Shown: positions 34,249-44,489 of the stretch, in pieces
Layout of the letters: every line of letters begins with the position of its first letter
How positions within the stretch are numbered: position 1 is the stretch's first letter
Source: Oligoflexus sp.
GTDB taxonomy: Bacteria > Bdellovibrionota_B > Oligoflexia > Oligoflexales > Oligoflexaceae
Direction of reading: 5' to 3'
Length of the DNA stretch: 64,000 bases
Assembly (NCBI RefSeq): GCF_035712445.1
Contig: NZ_DASTAT010000055.1
Coordinates: 47,392 to 111,391 of the forward strand
Notes under the pieces: model-generated
What the model saw: only the letters and a program-made list of their open reading frames with translations
Databases searched by the model: none
Told to the model about the DNA's origin: nothing
Made by a program: the position numbers and the translations under genes

Positions 34249-34923
34249 ATGTCGGAATCCAAAACTTTCTGCTGGCATGGTTCCCTCTGTCTTTTGGTTG
34301 AGGATCAACCACAGTTCGGCGCTTTCCTTCAGCAGGCTGTGGAGCTTGCCTTTCCGGGAATCAAGGTCATCAGATTCATGAGTCTGCGGGAAACTCGAAT
34401 GTGGCTGGACGCGACCAGGATCTCCTCATCGCTGCAGTTCGCCCTCATCGATCTTGGACTCCCCGACGGTTCCGGCGTGGAACTCATCCGCGAGCTTTCC
34501 GCCAGATGGCCCGAGGTTCTGAATGTGGTGGTGACGATTTTTCGAGAGGACTCTTGTCTCTTTGAAGCCATCGCAGCTGGTGCCTTTGGTTATATCCTGA
34601 AAGATGAATGCCAGGACCTCATGGTGGATACGCTGCGGCGCCTGCAACGGCGGGAGCCGCCGATTTCCCCTTCGATAGCCCGCCGGCTCCTGGCGCATTT
34701 CCAATCGCCCCGCTTGCTGGCGAATCCATCCGTCCATCTCACCGCCCGGGAAAAGCAGACTCTGACTCTCCTCGTGCGCGGCTTCACAGTTGCCGAAGTG
34801 GCAAAGCACCTGGCGCTCAGCCCGCAGACTGTGTCGGGCTACGTGAAGATCATCCATCAGAAGCTTCATGTCTCGAATCGAGCCGAGGCGGTGCGGGAAG
34901 CGCTGCGCCTCGGCCTTGTATGA
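34249..34923 (+). CDS. NarL/FixJ-family response regulator
   Basis: A 224-residue regulator: receiver domain about 12-130 with phospho-acceptor D68 in FALIDLGLPDG and a LuxR-type helix-turn-helix at about 160-220 (LTAREKQTLTLLVRGFTVAEVAKHL, then SPQTVSGYVKIIHQKL). GGAG five bases before ATG 34249 selects this start over GTG 34246. It converges on a histidine kinase gene (14-base gap) that has the matching HisKA_3 phospho-acceptor type, so this is probably a two-component pair with unusual convergent arrangement. Confidence 0.88.
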   Translation: MSESKTFCWHGSLCLLVEDQPQFGAFLQQAVELAFPGIKVIRFMSLRETRMWLDATRISSSLQFALIDLGLPDGSGVELIRELSARWPEVLNVVVTIFREDSCLFEAIAAGAFGYILKDECQDLMVDTLRRLQRREPPISPSIARRLLAHFQSPRLLANPSVHLTAREKQTLTLLVRGFTVAEVAKHLALSPQTVSGYVKIIHQKLHVSNRAEAVREALRLGLV

Positions 34924-34936
34924 CCCCTTACGCTTG

Positions 34937-37090
34937 TCATGCGCGTTCGGAATACCCTGTTGGCTTAAGTTTACTGTTTGCAGGAAGCAAGTCACCCCCG
35001 GTTTCGGGGGGGATGCGGGAATTTTCGCAGGGAATGATCAACTGAACGGACGTGCCCTGAGAGGATGATGCGAGCTGAACGCGGCCCCCGAGTTCGGCAA
35101 TGCGTTTTTGAAGTATGGCCAGCCCGTATCCGCGGGTTTTGCCTTCAAGGATCGACGGCGGTATGCCTTGGCCATCGTCTTCGATGCAGAGTTCGACGAA
35201 GGGAGTCATGGTTTTGAGCTTGATCTGAACGCAACTGGCTTTGGCGTGCCGAATGGAATTGCTGATGATCTCGCGGAAGGCGGATCGAAGGGCTTTGTGC
35301 TCCCGGTAAGACAGGACCTTATCGAAGATGCTGTCATCGAACGAGGGGGCCCATTCCAGGGCCATGCCCGAAGCGGAAAGCCTTCGGGATGTTTCATAGC
35401 GAAGATCAGCCAGGACTTCTCCGAGCGACATGCCATCACCATTCATTTCCCCCACAAGCTCCTTGATATCGGCCATCACCGCCTGCAGGGTCGGCCGTGC
35501 GTTGTCATCGCATTGATGAAGGGCGGTGAGCAGCCGCGCCCCCACATCATCGTGCAGGTCCTGGGCCATGCGTTGCCGCTCCTCGAACACGCCCCGATCA
35601 TAAGCTTTGCGACTGATTTCCGCCTGGGCCATCAGATTCACGATCTGTCGCGCCAGCTGCAGGGCGTCCGGCGAGAATAGCGTTCGCCCCGACGAGGGAT
35701 AACCCAGTTTCAAAGAAGGCATGTCGCCGATAGCGGGAAGGAGAAGCGTGAGGCCCAGAGCATCGACCTGGACCTCGGACACAGGAGGATCCTGGATCGC
35801 AATCTCCAGGGGATCATAAATTCTGCGCAAAAGTTTCTGCCAATTATCCCTTTGGACGTTGGCAGATGGTGCAAAAGCAACAGGCAAAAGGGCTTCCATG
35901 AGCTGATGAGCCTTGAGGCTGGACCCGGGCCGCAGTCGGGCACCGATGAAGTCACGAAGCGGCAGATAAAAGAGACCCAGCAGAAAAAACGAAAATCCGA
36001 GAGCGGGCAAGCGCTCCCAATCCAAAGCAAAAACCAAGAGTGCGTCGAGTGCCAGAAGAAGACAGGCACCGGCTACATGGAAAAGGAAGCGATAGGCCCA
36101 GCGCCCCACCTCAAAAAGCCTGAATCGACTGATTCCCGCAGCAAGACCCAGATAAATGAAGAGAAAGGCGAGAAACGCATAGCCTTGTTCCACCGCTGCA
36201 TTCCAACCCAGTACGAGGGGAACGGCATTGAAGGCGATGAAAAAGCCCGCGCCCATCATGATCGAAAGCCCCAGCCATGCGAGCGACGCTCGTTCCGCTG
36301 GCTTGCCTTTCGTTGCAAAATACTGGGCCACGAGCATACTGCAGATGCCGAGCATCTCGACCAGCGTCAAGAGGTTCACACCGGCCCAGGCCGGCAGGAA
36401 ATCGCTGATGATTCCGAGCGTCCAGAGTCCAAAGAAGACCAGAACGCCTTTAAAAATGAGATGCCCACGATGGAATCGAAAGGGATGGATCATGAAAAGA
36501 GCCAGCATGGAAAGACCGAAGATCGATGCCCCTCCTTCATTCAAAGCGACAAGGGCTCGAAACGCAGCTCCCGGCAAAGCCAGGCCCCGCGTCGTATAAA
36601 TCGCTGCTGAAAACGTAAAGAGCAGCGTGGCGCCACCGCTCAAAAGAAATAGGCTCGCAGCCTTGTCCCGAGGCCGAAGAGACCATATCCAGGCGGAAAT
36701 GGTAAAAGCGCCCCCGCCTACGAGCAGCTGAATCCAAAATAAAAGAGGCGATGACGCAAGGGTAGTCTCAGCCAAAGGAAGAGGCTGAGACGATCCATCC
36801 CGGATAAGAGCGATCTTTGGATCCTTCAGAAGTTCGTGGAGGATATCCTGCCTTGCGAAAAAACGCCGCAAATCAGCATCGCGACTGATTTCCCCGGGCT
36901 CGCCGATCAGATCAAGAGGCTCGACGGCCAATGTTCGTTCACCAGCCTGAAGGATGTCACCGGCTTGAATCTGCACCGCGGGTCTGGTCTCTTGCCTTGC
37001 GAACATGATCGCAGCCATGAGCAGGATCATGTTGACGAAAAGCATGAAGGCGAATCGGGAGAAAGGCGAACGCAAGCATCGAACTTCCAT
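34937..37090 (-). CDS. NarL-type sensor histidine kinase with multi-helix membrane sensor
   Basis: A 717-residue kinase. A first helix (about 15-32) is followed by a periplasmic loop (40-115) and seven or so membrane helices (118-385). The HisKA_3 segment has phospho-acceptor His513 in EERQRMAQDLHDDVG; the ATP-binding region has N-box REIISNSIRHA, G1 IEDDGQGIP and G2 RGYGLAILQKRI. The middle (about 420-490) is a GAF-sized unassigned region. The membrane part resembles 7TM sensors with a PDZ-free loop, as in LiaS/NarX-type kinases. Its likely partner is the convergent regulator at 34249. Confidence 0.88.
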   Translation of the reverse strand: MEVRCLRSPFSRFAFMLFVNMILLMAAIMFARQETRPAVQIQAGDILQAGERTLAVEPLDLIGEPGEISRDADLRRFFARQDILHELLKDPKIALIRDGSSQPLPLAETTLASSPLLFWIQLLVGGGAFTISAWIWSLRPRDKAASLFLLSGGATLLFTFSAAIYTTRGLALPGAAFRALVALNEGGASIFGLSMLALFMIHPFRFHRGHLIFKGVLVFFGLWTLGIISDFLPAWAGVNLLTLVEMLGICSMLVAQYFATKGKPAERASLAWLGLSIMMGAGFFIAFNAVPLVLGWNAAVEQGYAFLAFLFIYLGLAAGISRFRLFEVGRWAYRFLFHVAGACLLLALDALLVFALDWERLPALGFSFFLLGLFYLPLRDFIGARLRPGSSLKAHQLMEALLPVAFAPSANVQRDNWQKLLRRIYDPLEIAIQDPPVSEVQVDALGLTLLLPAIGDMPSLKLGYPSSGRTLFSPDALQLARQIVNLMAQAEISRKAYDRGVFEERQRMAQDLHDDVGARLLTALHQCDDNARPTLQAVMADIKELVGEMNGDGMSLGEVLADLRYETSRRLSASGMALEWAPSFDDSIFDKVLSYREHKALRSAFREIISNSIRHAKASCVQIKLKTMTPFVELCIEDDGQGIPPSILEGKTRGYGLAILQKRIAELGGRVQLASSSQGTSVQLIIPCENSRIPPETGGDLLPANSKLKPTGYSERA

Positions 37091-37344
37091 GATGAACCCT
37101 TGGCATGATTGAAGCTATGTGCGGGTGATTATTACTGCTTCTGTAGGGAACGGCAATCGCTAAGAGTCCAGGTGAAGCCGCACGCGGGAAGACAAACGCC
37201 TGAGCAATCATACCCAGTGCACTTCTCCGCACATCGAAAATGTTTTAACTTAATTTTTATCCCACTCTAACGACTGACCTGTTTAAGCTATGTATTTCTG
37301 CGTCCATTACTTTATCAGCCTCACAACTTACGACGAGATCAGCT

Positions 37345-38244
37345 ATGCGAAAATTCTCCTGGTTCCTGGCTCTTGGATTCGGCGTCATGGAAAATCAAAT
37401 GCGAGCAGAGAGCAGCATTCAATACCACTACGGTACGCTCAAGGTGAAGTATGAAAGCTATACGGGAGCTCGCCGATCTTTGGACATGCGGATTCAGGAA
37501 TTTTCCCTGGTTGATTCCAGCGGAGAATTCGGCGCCGCTCTCTCCAACGCATCCAGCCGGTATGCAGCGGAACAGGGAGCCGTGGCTGAAGAAAAAAGAA
37601 AAGTTCGCGAAGGTGAAGCCGCTCCTGGCTCGAAGATCATCAGTTACTCCTGGCAAGAGCGAGCCGCTCAGGAAGGTGATAGCAAACGCTATGGCCTGCG
37701 CCTGGGATCCACGGAGAGTGTTTTTTCTCTCGATCCCATCCTCGGCAGTGATACGGATAGGTTTAGTTCGCTGGCCGAATTCTCTTTGATCGGCGCTCTG
37801 GATAGCGACGTGCTGTGGCCCGGTGATTTTTTCCTTCTGAAGCATCAACTTTTCTGGGGATTCAGGCTTGGCTTCTTTCGCGACTTTGATATTTATTCTC
37901 CGCAAAGGACGAGCGCCATTGATAAGAAAATGGATACGGGTTACCTCTATCTGCCTTTTTCCTATCGTCTTTCCCTGCACCTGCCTTTCGATTTTGTCGG
38001 CTATGGCGAAGCAGGCATAGATCCCATCACTCTCGTGCGGCATCAGTTCAGTGATGACAATCAAAAGATACCCCATGACATTGTGCTGACTATGGGAGCG
38101 GAATATCGAGCGCTCGAATACCTTGGAATCGGCTGGCGCATGGAAGAGTATAGGGGATCGTCCATGGTTTCGACCAAGTACAAGATCCACAACCCCGAAT
38201 ACACGCAGAAGATGATGACGTTTTACATCAATTTCAGCGGATAG
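37345..38244 (+). CDS. exported hypothetical protein, probably outer-membrane beta-barrel
   Basis: A 299-residue protein with a signal peptide (WFLALGFGVMENQMRA) and many alternating aromatic/hydrophobic strands ending in MMTFYINFSG. Strand-like blocks such as LPFSYRLSLHLPF and GYGEAGIDPI fit an outer-membrane barrel, though the last residue is Gly and not Phe. No family is recognised. The last bases of the gene are duplicated 42 bases downstream (see the repeat entry). The 254 bases upstream hold only a promoter-sized gap. Confidence 0.65.
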   Translation: MRKFSWFLALGFGVMENQMRAESSIQYHYGTLKVKYESYTGARRSLDMRIQEFSLVDSSGEFGAALSNASSRYAAEQGAVAEEKRKVREGEAAPGSKIISYSWQERAAQEGDSKRYGLRLGSTESVFSLDPILGSDTDRFSSLAEFSLIGALDSDVLWPGDFFLLKHQLFWGFRLGFFRDFDIYSPQRTSAIDKKMDTGYLYLPFSYRLSLHLPFDFVGYGEAGIDPITLVRHQFSDDNQKIPHDIVLTMGAEYRALEYLGIGWRMEEYRGSSMVSTKYKIHNPEYTQKMMTFYINFSG

Positions 38245-38292
38245 GAAGGCAGCGGTCCCACGATATACATCAAATTCAGCGGATAGGAAGGC
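38224..38292 (+). repeat. tandem 42-bp duplication of the gene's 3' end
   Basis: A 27-base segment coding YINFSG, the stop codon and the next nine bases (38224-38250) recurs at 38266-38292 with one base changed, giving YIKFSG. The offset is 42 bases, a multiple of three. Downstream the frame shifted by one stays open to a TAA near 38370 and reads as a plausible protein tail, but I see no start codon. Confidence 0.7.
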
Positions 38293-38368
38293 GCTTTGAA
38301 GAGATAGCCCGGGACGAGCAAACCCATGTGAATGAGTTCAAGAATCTTCTGCAGTCGCTGCAGGCTCG

Positions 38369-39559
38369 CTAAAGGCGGGTCGACTTGGAACGCACACGAA
38401 AGGGCAACAAAGGGCCGCGCAAAATCTTTTGAGCGGCCTTCAGTTCACCGAGCGGATAGAATGTTCCCCGCCATATCACGCCCTGCTGCTGCGTCATGAC
38501 CCAGGCCGAGCGGATGAAGGTCACGAATTGAATGAGGATGGCAGGAACGAGGAGGAACCCGCGGGTCCACGGTCCGCCCTGCCGATGGCAGTTCAGCATA
38601 AAAAGTGCGTGAGACAAAACGCAAGAAGCGAGAAAGAGCATCCCGCTGCTCTGCCAAAGCAGGAAAGATCCCAAGGGCGGCACGAGGAAAATGAGGCTTT
38701 GAAACAGCACCGCAGCGGCCAAAAGTCCCCAGGAAAATCGCAGACCGGCAAAGGCATTTTTCTCAAGCCCGCGAATATAGGCCCCAAGCCCTTCATACCA
38801 ATGGATATGAGCCAGCTTATGCCCCAAAAAGAATCCCGATTTCCCGCCGTGCCGTTTGGCGAGCATTCCTAAAAAAACATCATCGACGATCTCAAGCCGC
38901 AGGGCCTTATGCCCACCGCAGCGTTCATAGAGTTCGCGCCTTATCATGTTGAAGGCCCCGATCCCTATGTAATTTTCAAGGCGGCGGGAATCAAAGACAT
39001 GCTTCGGATTTTGAAAGATGTAGAAAAGAAAAGTCAGCGAAAAAACCACGGCATCCTGCAGAAAATGCTTGCTGATCATCTGTGGCGCGAGGCAGAGGTG
39101 ATCGAGGCGTTCCGTCTCGGCCACTGTCACCGCCGACCGCACGCAATGCGCTTCCATCATCACATCACCATCACAGAAGATCAGCCATTCGCCGCTGGCG
39201 ACCGACGCACCGCGATGCAGGGCCCAGCATTTTCCGATCCAGCCTGAGGGCAGCTCTTGATTGTGAATGACCTTCAGTTCAGGATATTCAAGCGCAAGAC
39301 CATCCAGAATCTCAGACGTCCCATCCACCGAACGGTCATCGACGACGATCAGTTCTTTGCCCGGCCAGTCCTGGCGCAAAAGAGAGCGGACGCTGCCCTC
39401 GATGCGGCTGGCCTCGTCCCGCGCTGCCACGATGAGCGAAACGTTCGGACTCGAATTCAGCTGATAATCTGCAGGAAGCTCACGCAGGACGGATTTACGG
39501 AAATGCGGTATGCGGGTGATCCAGAACAGCAGAATAAGCACAGCAAGGGCTTCGAGCAT
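38369..39559 (-). CDS. membrane glycosyltransferase, family 2 (CrtQ/HpnB-like)
   Basis: A 396-residue GT2 enzyme with an N-terminal membrane helix, nucleotide-sugar-binding segment VSLIVAARDEASRIEGSVRS, DDRSVDGT, the metal-binding FCDGDVMM and a W/Q-type motif, then three C-terminal helices (about 270-350). The GWIGKCWALHRGA segment fits the carotenoid glycosyltransferase CrtQ and hopanoid-associated HpnB groups. It should transfer a sugar to a lipid acceptor at the inner membrane. GGAG lies upstream of ATG 39559 at a rather long spacing. No carotenoid or hopanoid genes are nearby. Confidence 0.82.
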   Translation of the reverse strand: MLEALAVLILLFWITRIPHFRKSVLRELPADYQLNSSPNVSLIVAARDEASRIEGSVRSLLRQDWPGKELIVVDDRSVDGTSEILDGLALEYPELKVIHNQELPSGWIGKCWALHRGASVASGEWLIFCDGDVMMEAHCVRSAVTVAETERLDHLCLAPQMISKHFLQDAVVFSLTFLFYIFQNPKHVFDSRRLENYIGIGAFNMIRRELYERCGGHKALRLEIVDDVFLGMLAKRHGGKSGFFLGHKLAHIHWYEGLGAYIRGLEKNAFAGLRFSWGLLAAAVLFQSLIFLVPPLGSFLLWQSSGMLFLASCVLSHALFMLNCHRQGGPWTRGFLLVPAILIQFVTFIRSAWVMTQQQGVIWRGTFYPLGELKAAQKILRGPLLPFRVRSKSTRL

Positions 39560-39628
39560 AAAGCATTCACTCCGATGTCAGGCCGCTCGTAAGGGGTCAC
39601 CTCCAGGAGGCGACCCTGCGTTCCATCC

Positions 39629-40837
39629 CTACTGCGGGGCTTGCAAAAAGCCTGCGAAGTAACTCAGGTAGGAATAGAACAAAGGACAGCTCGCATGACG
39701 GTAAGGCTGCGCCGGATCCTGGCTGGCCAGCAGTTCCTGGGAAACAGGCGCCGCCGGATTTTTCTGCAGAATGCGGCCGACCGTGGCCTGAGTCAGACCC
39801 ACAGGAACAACATCATCATCCACGCAGTGAAAGAAACGGGTCGCCGTGCGCGGCGTCCAGTCACCACGCGGCAGACTGTTGGCGGCGAGCTGCTGCAAAA
39901 AAAGTTTCGCATTGCGGGTCTTCGGCTTTTCCAGGGCAAGGTCATCCACAAAGCTGGCTTCAAAGATGGTTTTGGTTTCCGTAGGCAAGGCCGGAGCGAT
40001 TTCCCCCGCGATGCGATTGCCATCATAAAGGTCGCGGATGAAAGGAACATCCAGAGCGTAAACCTTGTCCAGATTCAAACGCGGCGAGAGCCAGGTTTCA
40101 TAGGACAGGATAAGGTTATTCAAAAAGATGGAGCTGATCTGGGGCTGCAGCAAAGCCTGGCGGAAGGTGCTGACATCGTAAGGGCCGGCGATGGGAGCCG
40201 CAGCGACGACCGTGAATTCCTGCTTTTTATCGCTCTCAAGTCTTTGCAAAAGGGCAAGGGTCGCATATCCCCCTTCTGAATAACCCTTCAGAAAAAGCGG
40301 ACCAAAGTTCAAAGCCTCAGCCTTCGAAAAGGCCCGCGCCGCCCGCAGAGCATCCAGGCCGTTTTCCTCGTAGGCCTTCGCAAAGAGATAGGCGTTATAA
40401 ACGCCCGCGGCAGCTCCATAACCAAGGTTATCCGGCACAACCGCCGCAAAACCCTGCGAAGCTTCCCAAAGTCCTTCAAACGGCGCCACTGAAGGAGCCT
40501 CGCGGTCCCCGAGCACGGTGTAATGCTGAATGAGAATCCAGGGAAAGACAGGAGCCGGGACATCAGGCACGGCGATCAAAGTTGAAGCCTGGATGGGCTT
40601 TGCGGCTTTATCCGGTGTCACCGTTTCATAGACGACTCGATAGAGCTTCACCGCATTGCGGGCCTGCAAACCAAGCGGCGTAAGCTGCGCGTTCAGCTGA
40701 TCCACGCTCAGCGTGCTGATTTCCTGGGAGTCCACTAACGAGCCCCGCACAGGTTTAGAACAATCCGCCGCTTCCAGAACGGTCGCTGTTATGAGGGCAA
40801 GACCCGCCATCCAGAACTTGAATCGTTGAACGAACAT
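39629..40837 (-). CDS. secreted lipase-like alpha/beta hydrolase
   Basis: A 402-residue protein with a signal peptide (FWMAGLALITATVLEA) and the secretory-lipase layout: PWILIQHYTVLGDREAPS, nucleophile elbow GYSEGGYATLALL, and C-terminal RFFHCVDDDVVPVG and YRHASCPLF, which supply the acid and His. Cysteines in the mature part may form disulfides. AAGGAG nine bases before ATG 40837. It likely hydrolyses lipid esters outside the cell. Similar to bacterial and fungal LIP-type lipases, though the identification is by pattern. Confidence 0.82.
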   Translation of the reverse strand: MFVQRFKFWMAGLALITATVLEAADCSKPVRGSLVDSQEISTLSVDQLNAQLTPLGLQARNAVKLYRVVYETVTPDKAAKPIQASTLIAVPDVPAPVFPWILIQHYTVLGDREAPSVAPFEGLWEASQGFAAVVPDNLGYGAAAGVYNAYLFAKAYEENGLDALRAARAFSKAEALNFGPLFLKGYSEGGYATLALLQRLESDKKQEFTVVAAAPIAGPYDVSTFRQALLQPQISSIFLNNLILSYETWLSPRLNLDKVYALDVPFIRDLYDGNRIAGEIAPALPTETKTIFEASFVDDLALEKPKTRNAKLFLQQLAANSLPRGDWTPRTATRFFHCVDDDVVPVGLTQATVGRILQKNPAAPVSQELLASQDPAQPYRHASCPLFYSYLSYFAGFLQAPQ

Positions 40838-41113
40838 GGAATTGATCTCCTTTTAGGGGCGAATGCGTCTATGAAGGCTTTTACAGCCTGAACAGGTTTT
40901 GCATCAACATAAAAATACTAGGTCATTATTCTGCCTTCTTTTTTCTGTGAGGCGCTGCACATGGCCAGCAGGCAGGTGATCTTTCATTGTCGCATAGCCA
41001 CTCATGGAAGCAGGACGAGAAACTTTGTGAGCTGCCACTCTGACATTTTTTTGAGCCGGAATGCTTTTTGCTTAAGGCCCGGAGCTGAATCCAATTCCAG
41101 GCACGGAGAATCC

Positions 41114-43276
41114 ATGCAAAAGAATCAGAATATACAAAACGCGACGGTGAGTGATGAAAAAGCGGCCCTGACCACCAATCAGGGGGTTCGCATCGCCGAC
41201 GATCAAAACTCTTTGAAAGCCGGCCCCCGCGGCCCTACCCTTCTGGAAGACTTCCATCTTCGGGAAAAGATCACCCACTTCGACCATGAACGCATACCCG
41301 AACGCATCGTGCATGCGCGCGGCGCCGGAGCCCATGGATACTTTCAAGTCTATAAACCCATGGCCGCCATCTCCAGGGCTGCTTTCCTGCAGGATCCTCA
41401 GAAAAAGACACCGGTGTTTGTTCGCTTTTCCACAGTCGCCGGCTCGCGCGGTTCGCCTGATCTTGCCCGTGATGCCCGCGGCTTTGCCGTTAAATTCTAC
41501 ACCGAAGAAGGCATCTTCGACCTTGTCGGGAACAATATGCCGGTGTTCTTCATTCAGGACGCCCTGAAGTTCCCAGACCTCGTACATGCCGTGAAACCCG
41601 AGCCGCATACTGAAATACCCCAGGCCTCATCCGCCCATGACACCTTCTGGGATTTTATCTCCCTGATGCCCGAGTCGATGCATATGATCATGTGGGTGAT
41701 GTCCGATCGCGCGTTGCCCCGCAGCTATCGTATGATGGAAGGCTTCGGCGTTCATACGTTCCGTCTGATCAATGACAAAGGCCAGGCGGTCTTCGTAAAA
41801 TTTCATTGGAAGCCGCTGCAGGGACTCCACGCCGTTCTTTGGGACGAGGCTCTGAAAATCAATGGCGTCGATCCCGACTTTCACCGTCGCGATCTGTGGG
41901 AAGCCATCGAGAAAGGCCAGTTCCCGGAATGGGAGCTTGGCTTTCAGATGATCTCGGAAGCGGATGCGGCCAAACTCGATTTTGATATCCTGGATGCCAC
42001 CAAAATCATTCCCGAGGAAATGGTTCCAGTGACCCGCGTAGGCAAGCTGGTTCTGAATCGGAATCCCGATAACTTCTTCGCGGAAACCGAGCAGGTGGCT
42101 TTCCATCCTGGTCATGTCGTTCCCGGCATCGACTTCAGCAATGATCCCTTGCTGGCTGGCCGCCTTTTTTCTTACACGGATACTCAATTGAGCCGCCTCG
42201 GGAGCCCCAACTTTCCCGAGCTTCCGATCAACCGTCCCTTGAATCCTGTGCACAATAATCAGCGTGATGCTCACATGCGGCACACAGTCAACACAGGTCG
42301 CGTCGCCTATCAACCGAACTCCCTGGCTGGCGGCTGCCCCTTCCAATCCAAAGCGAGTGAAGGCGGTTTCCAAAGCTTTCCCGAGGGTATGACCGAAGTG
42401 AAGTCGCGCGCCCGCGGTCCTAAATTCTTCGATCATTTCAGCCAGGCGCGGCAGTTCTATATCAGTCAGACGACTTTTGAGAGAAAACACATAGCCAAGG
42501 CCCTTCAGTTTGAACTCGGCAAGGTGGAAACGACAGCCATCCGCTCGCGTATGCTGGGCCTTCTTTTGCGCGTGGATGAAGACCTCGCCAAAACCGTGGC
42601 CAGAGGCCTCGGCTTGAAAGCGGAACCCCTGCCGGACCTGGATGTGAATCACGGTGTTCCAGCCGACGCGAAAGCCGCCGATTACAAGTCCCTGCCGACC
42701 CGTTGGGATGTGGCGGAATCCCCTGCGCTGAGCATGTTAAGGCATAAGAACCCCGGCATTGCCAGCATGAAGGTCGCCGTGATCGTGGCGGATGGTTTCG
42801 ATGAGGGCGCGTACAGCGCGCTTGTGAAAGCCCTGGCTGCCCATAAAGCGGAAGCCAAGGTAGTGGGCGCACACCTTGGAACCATAGCAGCTCATGAAGG
42901 TCAGGGCGTTACTGCGGATTTCTCGCTCGAAACCGCCACCTCGGTCCTCTTTGATGCCGTTTTCGTTCCGGGTGGTGAAGCCAGCGTGCGCAAGCTGGAG
43001 GTCGAACCCAACGCCCTGCGATTCATTGCCGAAGCCTTCCGCCATTGCAAAGCCATAGGGCTTGCCGGTGAAGCACGCTATCTTTTGGAAGGCGCCGGCC
43101 TTCTGCGCATTCTACCTCAGGATGTTCATGAGAAAGCCTTGGACGCGGGGCAGACCATGGAGCTGGATGGACTTTTGCTGGGTGCGGATGGCAGCGCCTT
43201 GTGCAAGGACTTTGTGCAGGCGATGCATAGCTATAGGTTCTGGGTACGCGAGGAAAAACGTCAGCCTCCGGTCTGA
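41114..43276 (+). CDS. katE: catalase HPII (large-subunit, with C-terminal DJ-1/PfpI-like domain)
   Basis: A 720-residue clade II catalase. The distal His is in [14 protein letters not shown], the Asn in the [11 protein letters not shown]-type segment ([10 protein letters not shown]), and the heme-ligating Tyr in [14 protein letters not shown]. The C-terminal 160 residues ([15 protein letters not shown]) form a flavodoxin-like DJ-1/PfpI domain typical of HPII. Decomposes hydrogen peroxide to water and oxygen in the cytoplasm. GGAG five bases before ATG 41114 selects this start; the longer frame from 40961 is not supported. It converges on the ADH operon and fits the stress-type neighbourhood. 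Confidence 0.95.
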   Translation: MQKNQNIQNATVSDEKAALTTNQGVRIADDQNSLKAGPRGPTLLEDFHLREKITHFDHERIPERIVHARGAGAHGYFQVYKPMAAISRAAFLQDPQKKTPVFVRFSTVAGSRGSPDLARDARGFAVKFYTEEGIFDLVGNNMPVFFIQDALKFPDLVHAVKPEPHTEIPQASSAHDTFWDFISLMPESMHMIMWVMSDRALPRSYRMMEGFGVHTFRLINDKGQAVFVKFHWKPLQGLHAVLWDEALKINGVDPDFHRRDLWEAIEKGQFPEWELGFQMISEADAAKLDFDILDATKIIPEEMVPVTRVGKLVLNRNPDNFFAETEQVAFHPGHVVPGIDFSNDPLLAGRLFSYTDTQLSRLGSPNFPELPINRPLNPVHNNQRDAHMRHTVNTGRVAYQPNSLAGGCPFQSKASEGGFQSFPEGMTEVKSRARGPKFFDHFSQARQFYISQTTFERKHIAKALQFELGKVETTAIRSRMLGLLLRVDEDLAKTVARGLGLKAEPLPDLDVNHGVPADAKAADYKSLPTRWDVAESPALSMLRHKNPGIASMKVAVIVADGFDEGAYSALVKALAAHKAEAKVVGAHLGTIAAHEGQGVTADFSLETATSVLFDAVFVPGGEASVRKLEVEPNALRFIAEAFRHCKAIGLAGEARYLLEGAGLLRILPQDVHEKALDAGQTMELDGLLLGADGSALCKDFVQAMHSYRFWVREEKRQPPV

Positions 43277-43287
43277 AATCAAGAAAG

Positions 43288-43311
43288 GGCAACGGGATGA
43301 TTCCCGCTGCC
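43288..43311. terminator. possible bidirectional hairpin between katE and the ADH gene
   Basis: GGCA and CGGG pair with CCCG and TGCC around a six-base loop, with one A opposite one C. It lies between two convergent genes, 43276 and 43320. No T-run follows on either strand, so it is a weak candidate. Confidence 0.35.
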
Positions 43312-43319
43312 GCCTTACT

Positions 43320-44489
43320 TCAGTGCAGGTGCATCACAATCTTCGTACAGGCCTGCTGCTTATCGCGGAACATTTTATAACCTTCAGGCGCATCATCCAG
43401 AGTCATGCGATGGCTGATGACGAACGAAGGATCAATCTGCCCCGCTTGTATGCGTTCCAATAAAGGACGCATGTACTTATGCGTGTGGGTTTGCCCCATT
43501 TTAAAATTCAGGCCTTTGTTGAAGGCCATTCCGAAATTGAATTTATCAATAAGACCTATGTAGACGCCCGGGACCGATACAACACCACCCTTGCGGCAAC
43601 TGCGAATGGCCTGCCGAAGCGCGTGGGCACGATCCGGCTGGACGCGAAAAATCGCTTTGGCCGAGTCCATGAGTGCATCGATCGTATGGCCTTCGGCCTC
43701 CATGCCGACCGCATCAATACAAGCATCTGGACCTTGTCCACCCGTAGCTTCCTGGAGATACTCGTAGACGTCTTCGTTTTCATAATTGATGACCTCCGCT
43801 CCGGCCTCGCGTGCGAGCGCAAGGCGTTCTGGAAAACGGTCGATCGCAAAAACGCGTTCAGCCCCCAGCATGAATGCGCTGCGAATGGCAAACTGCCCGA
43901 CGGGGCCCGCACCCCACACAGCCACGACGTGGCCAGGTTCGATATCGCAGTTTTCCGCGGCCATATACCCGGTTGGGAAAATATCGGAAAGAAAGAGCAC
44001 CTGCTCATCGCTCAGATCATCGGGCACCACCAAGGGGCCGACGTCCGCAAAGGGCACGCGCACATACTCGGCCTGGCCGCCGGCATAACCGCCACACATA
44101 TGCGTGTAACCAAAAAGCGCCGAGCAGGCCTGTCCCGTGCCCGCTTCCGAAAGCCCCGGATTGGGATTGGAGTTATCACAGGCGGAAAACATTTTGCGCT
44201 CACAGAAATAGCAGTTGCCGCAGGCTATATTGAAGGGCACCACGACCCGGTCGCCGATCTGCAGATTTTTAACGGCCGGTCCGAGTTCAACGACCTCGCC
44301 CATAAATTCATGACCGAGGATATCGCCCTTCATCAGCGTCGGCACCTTGCCTCCATAAAGATGAAGGTCCGAGCCGCAGATCGCTGTGCTGGTGACGCGG
44401 ATGATCGCATCGCGCGGATTCAGAATCCGTGGATCAGGCACCCGCTCGACAGCGACAGTATTGGTTCCTTGCCAGCACAAAGCTTTCAT
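43320..44489 (-). CDS. zinc-dependent alcohol dehydrogenase, formaldehyde-dehydrogenase-like
   Basis: A 389-residue MDR-family enzyme. Catalytic zinc site: CGSDLH and [10 protein letters not shown]; structural zinc site: [15 protein letters not shown]. The NAD-binding Rossmann motif is [11 protein letters not shown]. The pattern resembles glutathione-independent formaldehyde dehydrogenase/threonine dehydrogenase-like proteins. GGAGG precedes ATG 44489, whose ATGA overlaps the stop of the SDR-fusion gene. It is the last gene of the LigD run. It probably oxidises an aldehyde or alcohol under oxidative or desiccation stress; the substrate is not readable. Confidence 0.88.
   Translation of the reverse strand: MKALCWQGTNTVAVERVPDPRILNPRDAIIRVTSTAICGSDLHLYGGKVPTLMKGDILGHEFMGEVVELGPAVKNLQIGDRVVVPFNIACGNCYFCERKMFSACDNSNPNPGLSEAGTGQACSALFGYTHMCGGYAGGQAEYVRVPFADVGPLVVPDDLSDEQVLFLSDIFPTGYMAAENCDIEPGHVVAVWGAGPVGQFAIRSAFMLGAERVFAIDRFPERLALAREAGAEVINYENEDVYEYLQEATGGQGPDACIDAVGMEAEGHTIDALMDSAKAIFRVQPDRAHALRQAIRSCRKGGVVSVPGVYIGLIDKFNFGMAFNKGLNFKMGQTHTHKYMRPLLERIQAGQIDPSFVISHRMTLDDAPEGYKMFRDKQQACTKIVMHLH

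Noticed and set aside
39594-39616. Near-perfect palindrome GGGTCACCTCC/GGAGGCGACCC
   Set aside because: The loop would be one base and no T-run follows; its position between two minus-strand genes gives no clear role.
41627-42652. A 341-codon minus-strand frame
   Set aside because: Antisense to katE, which is unmistakable.
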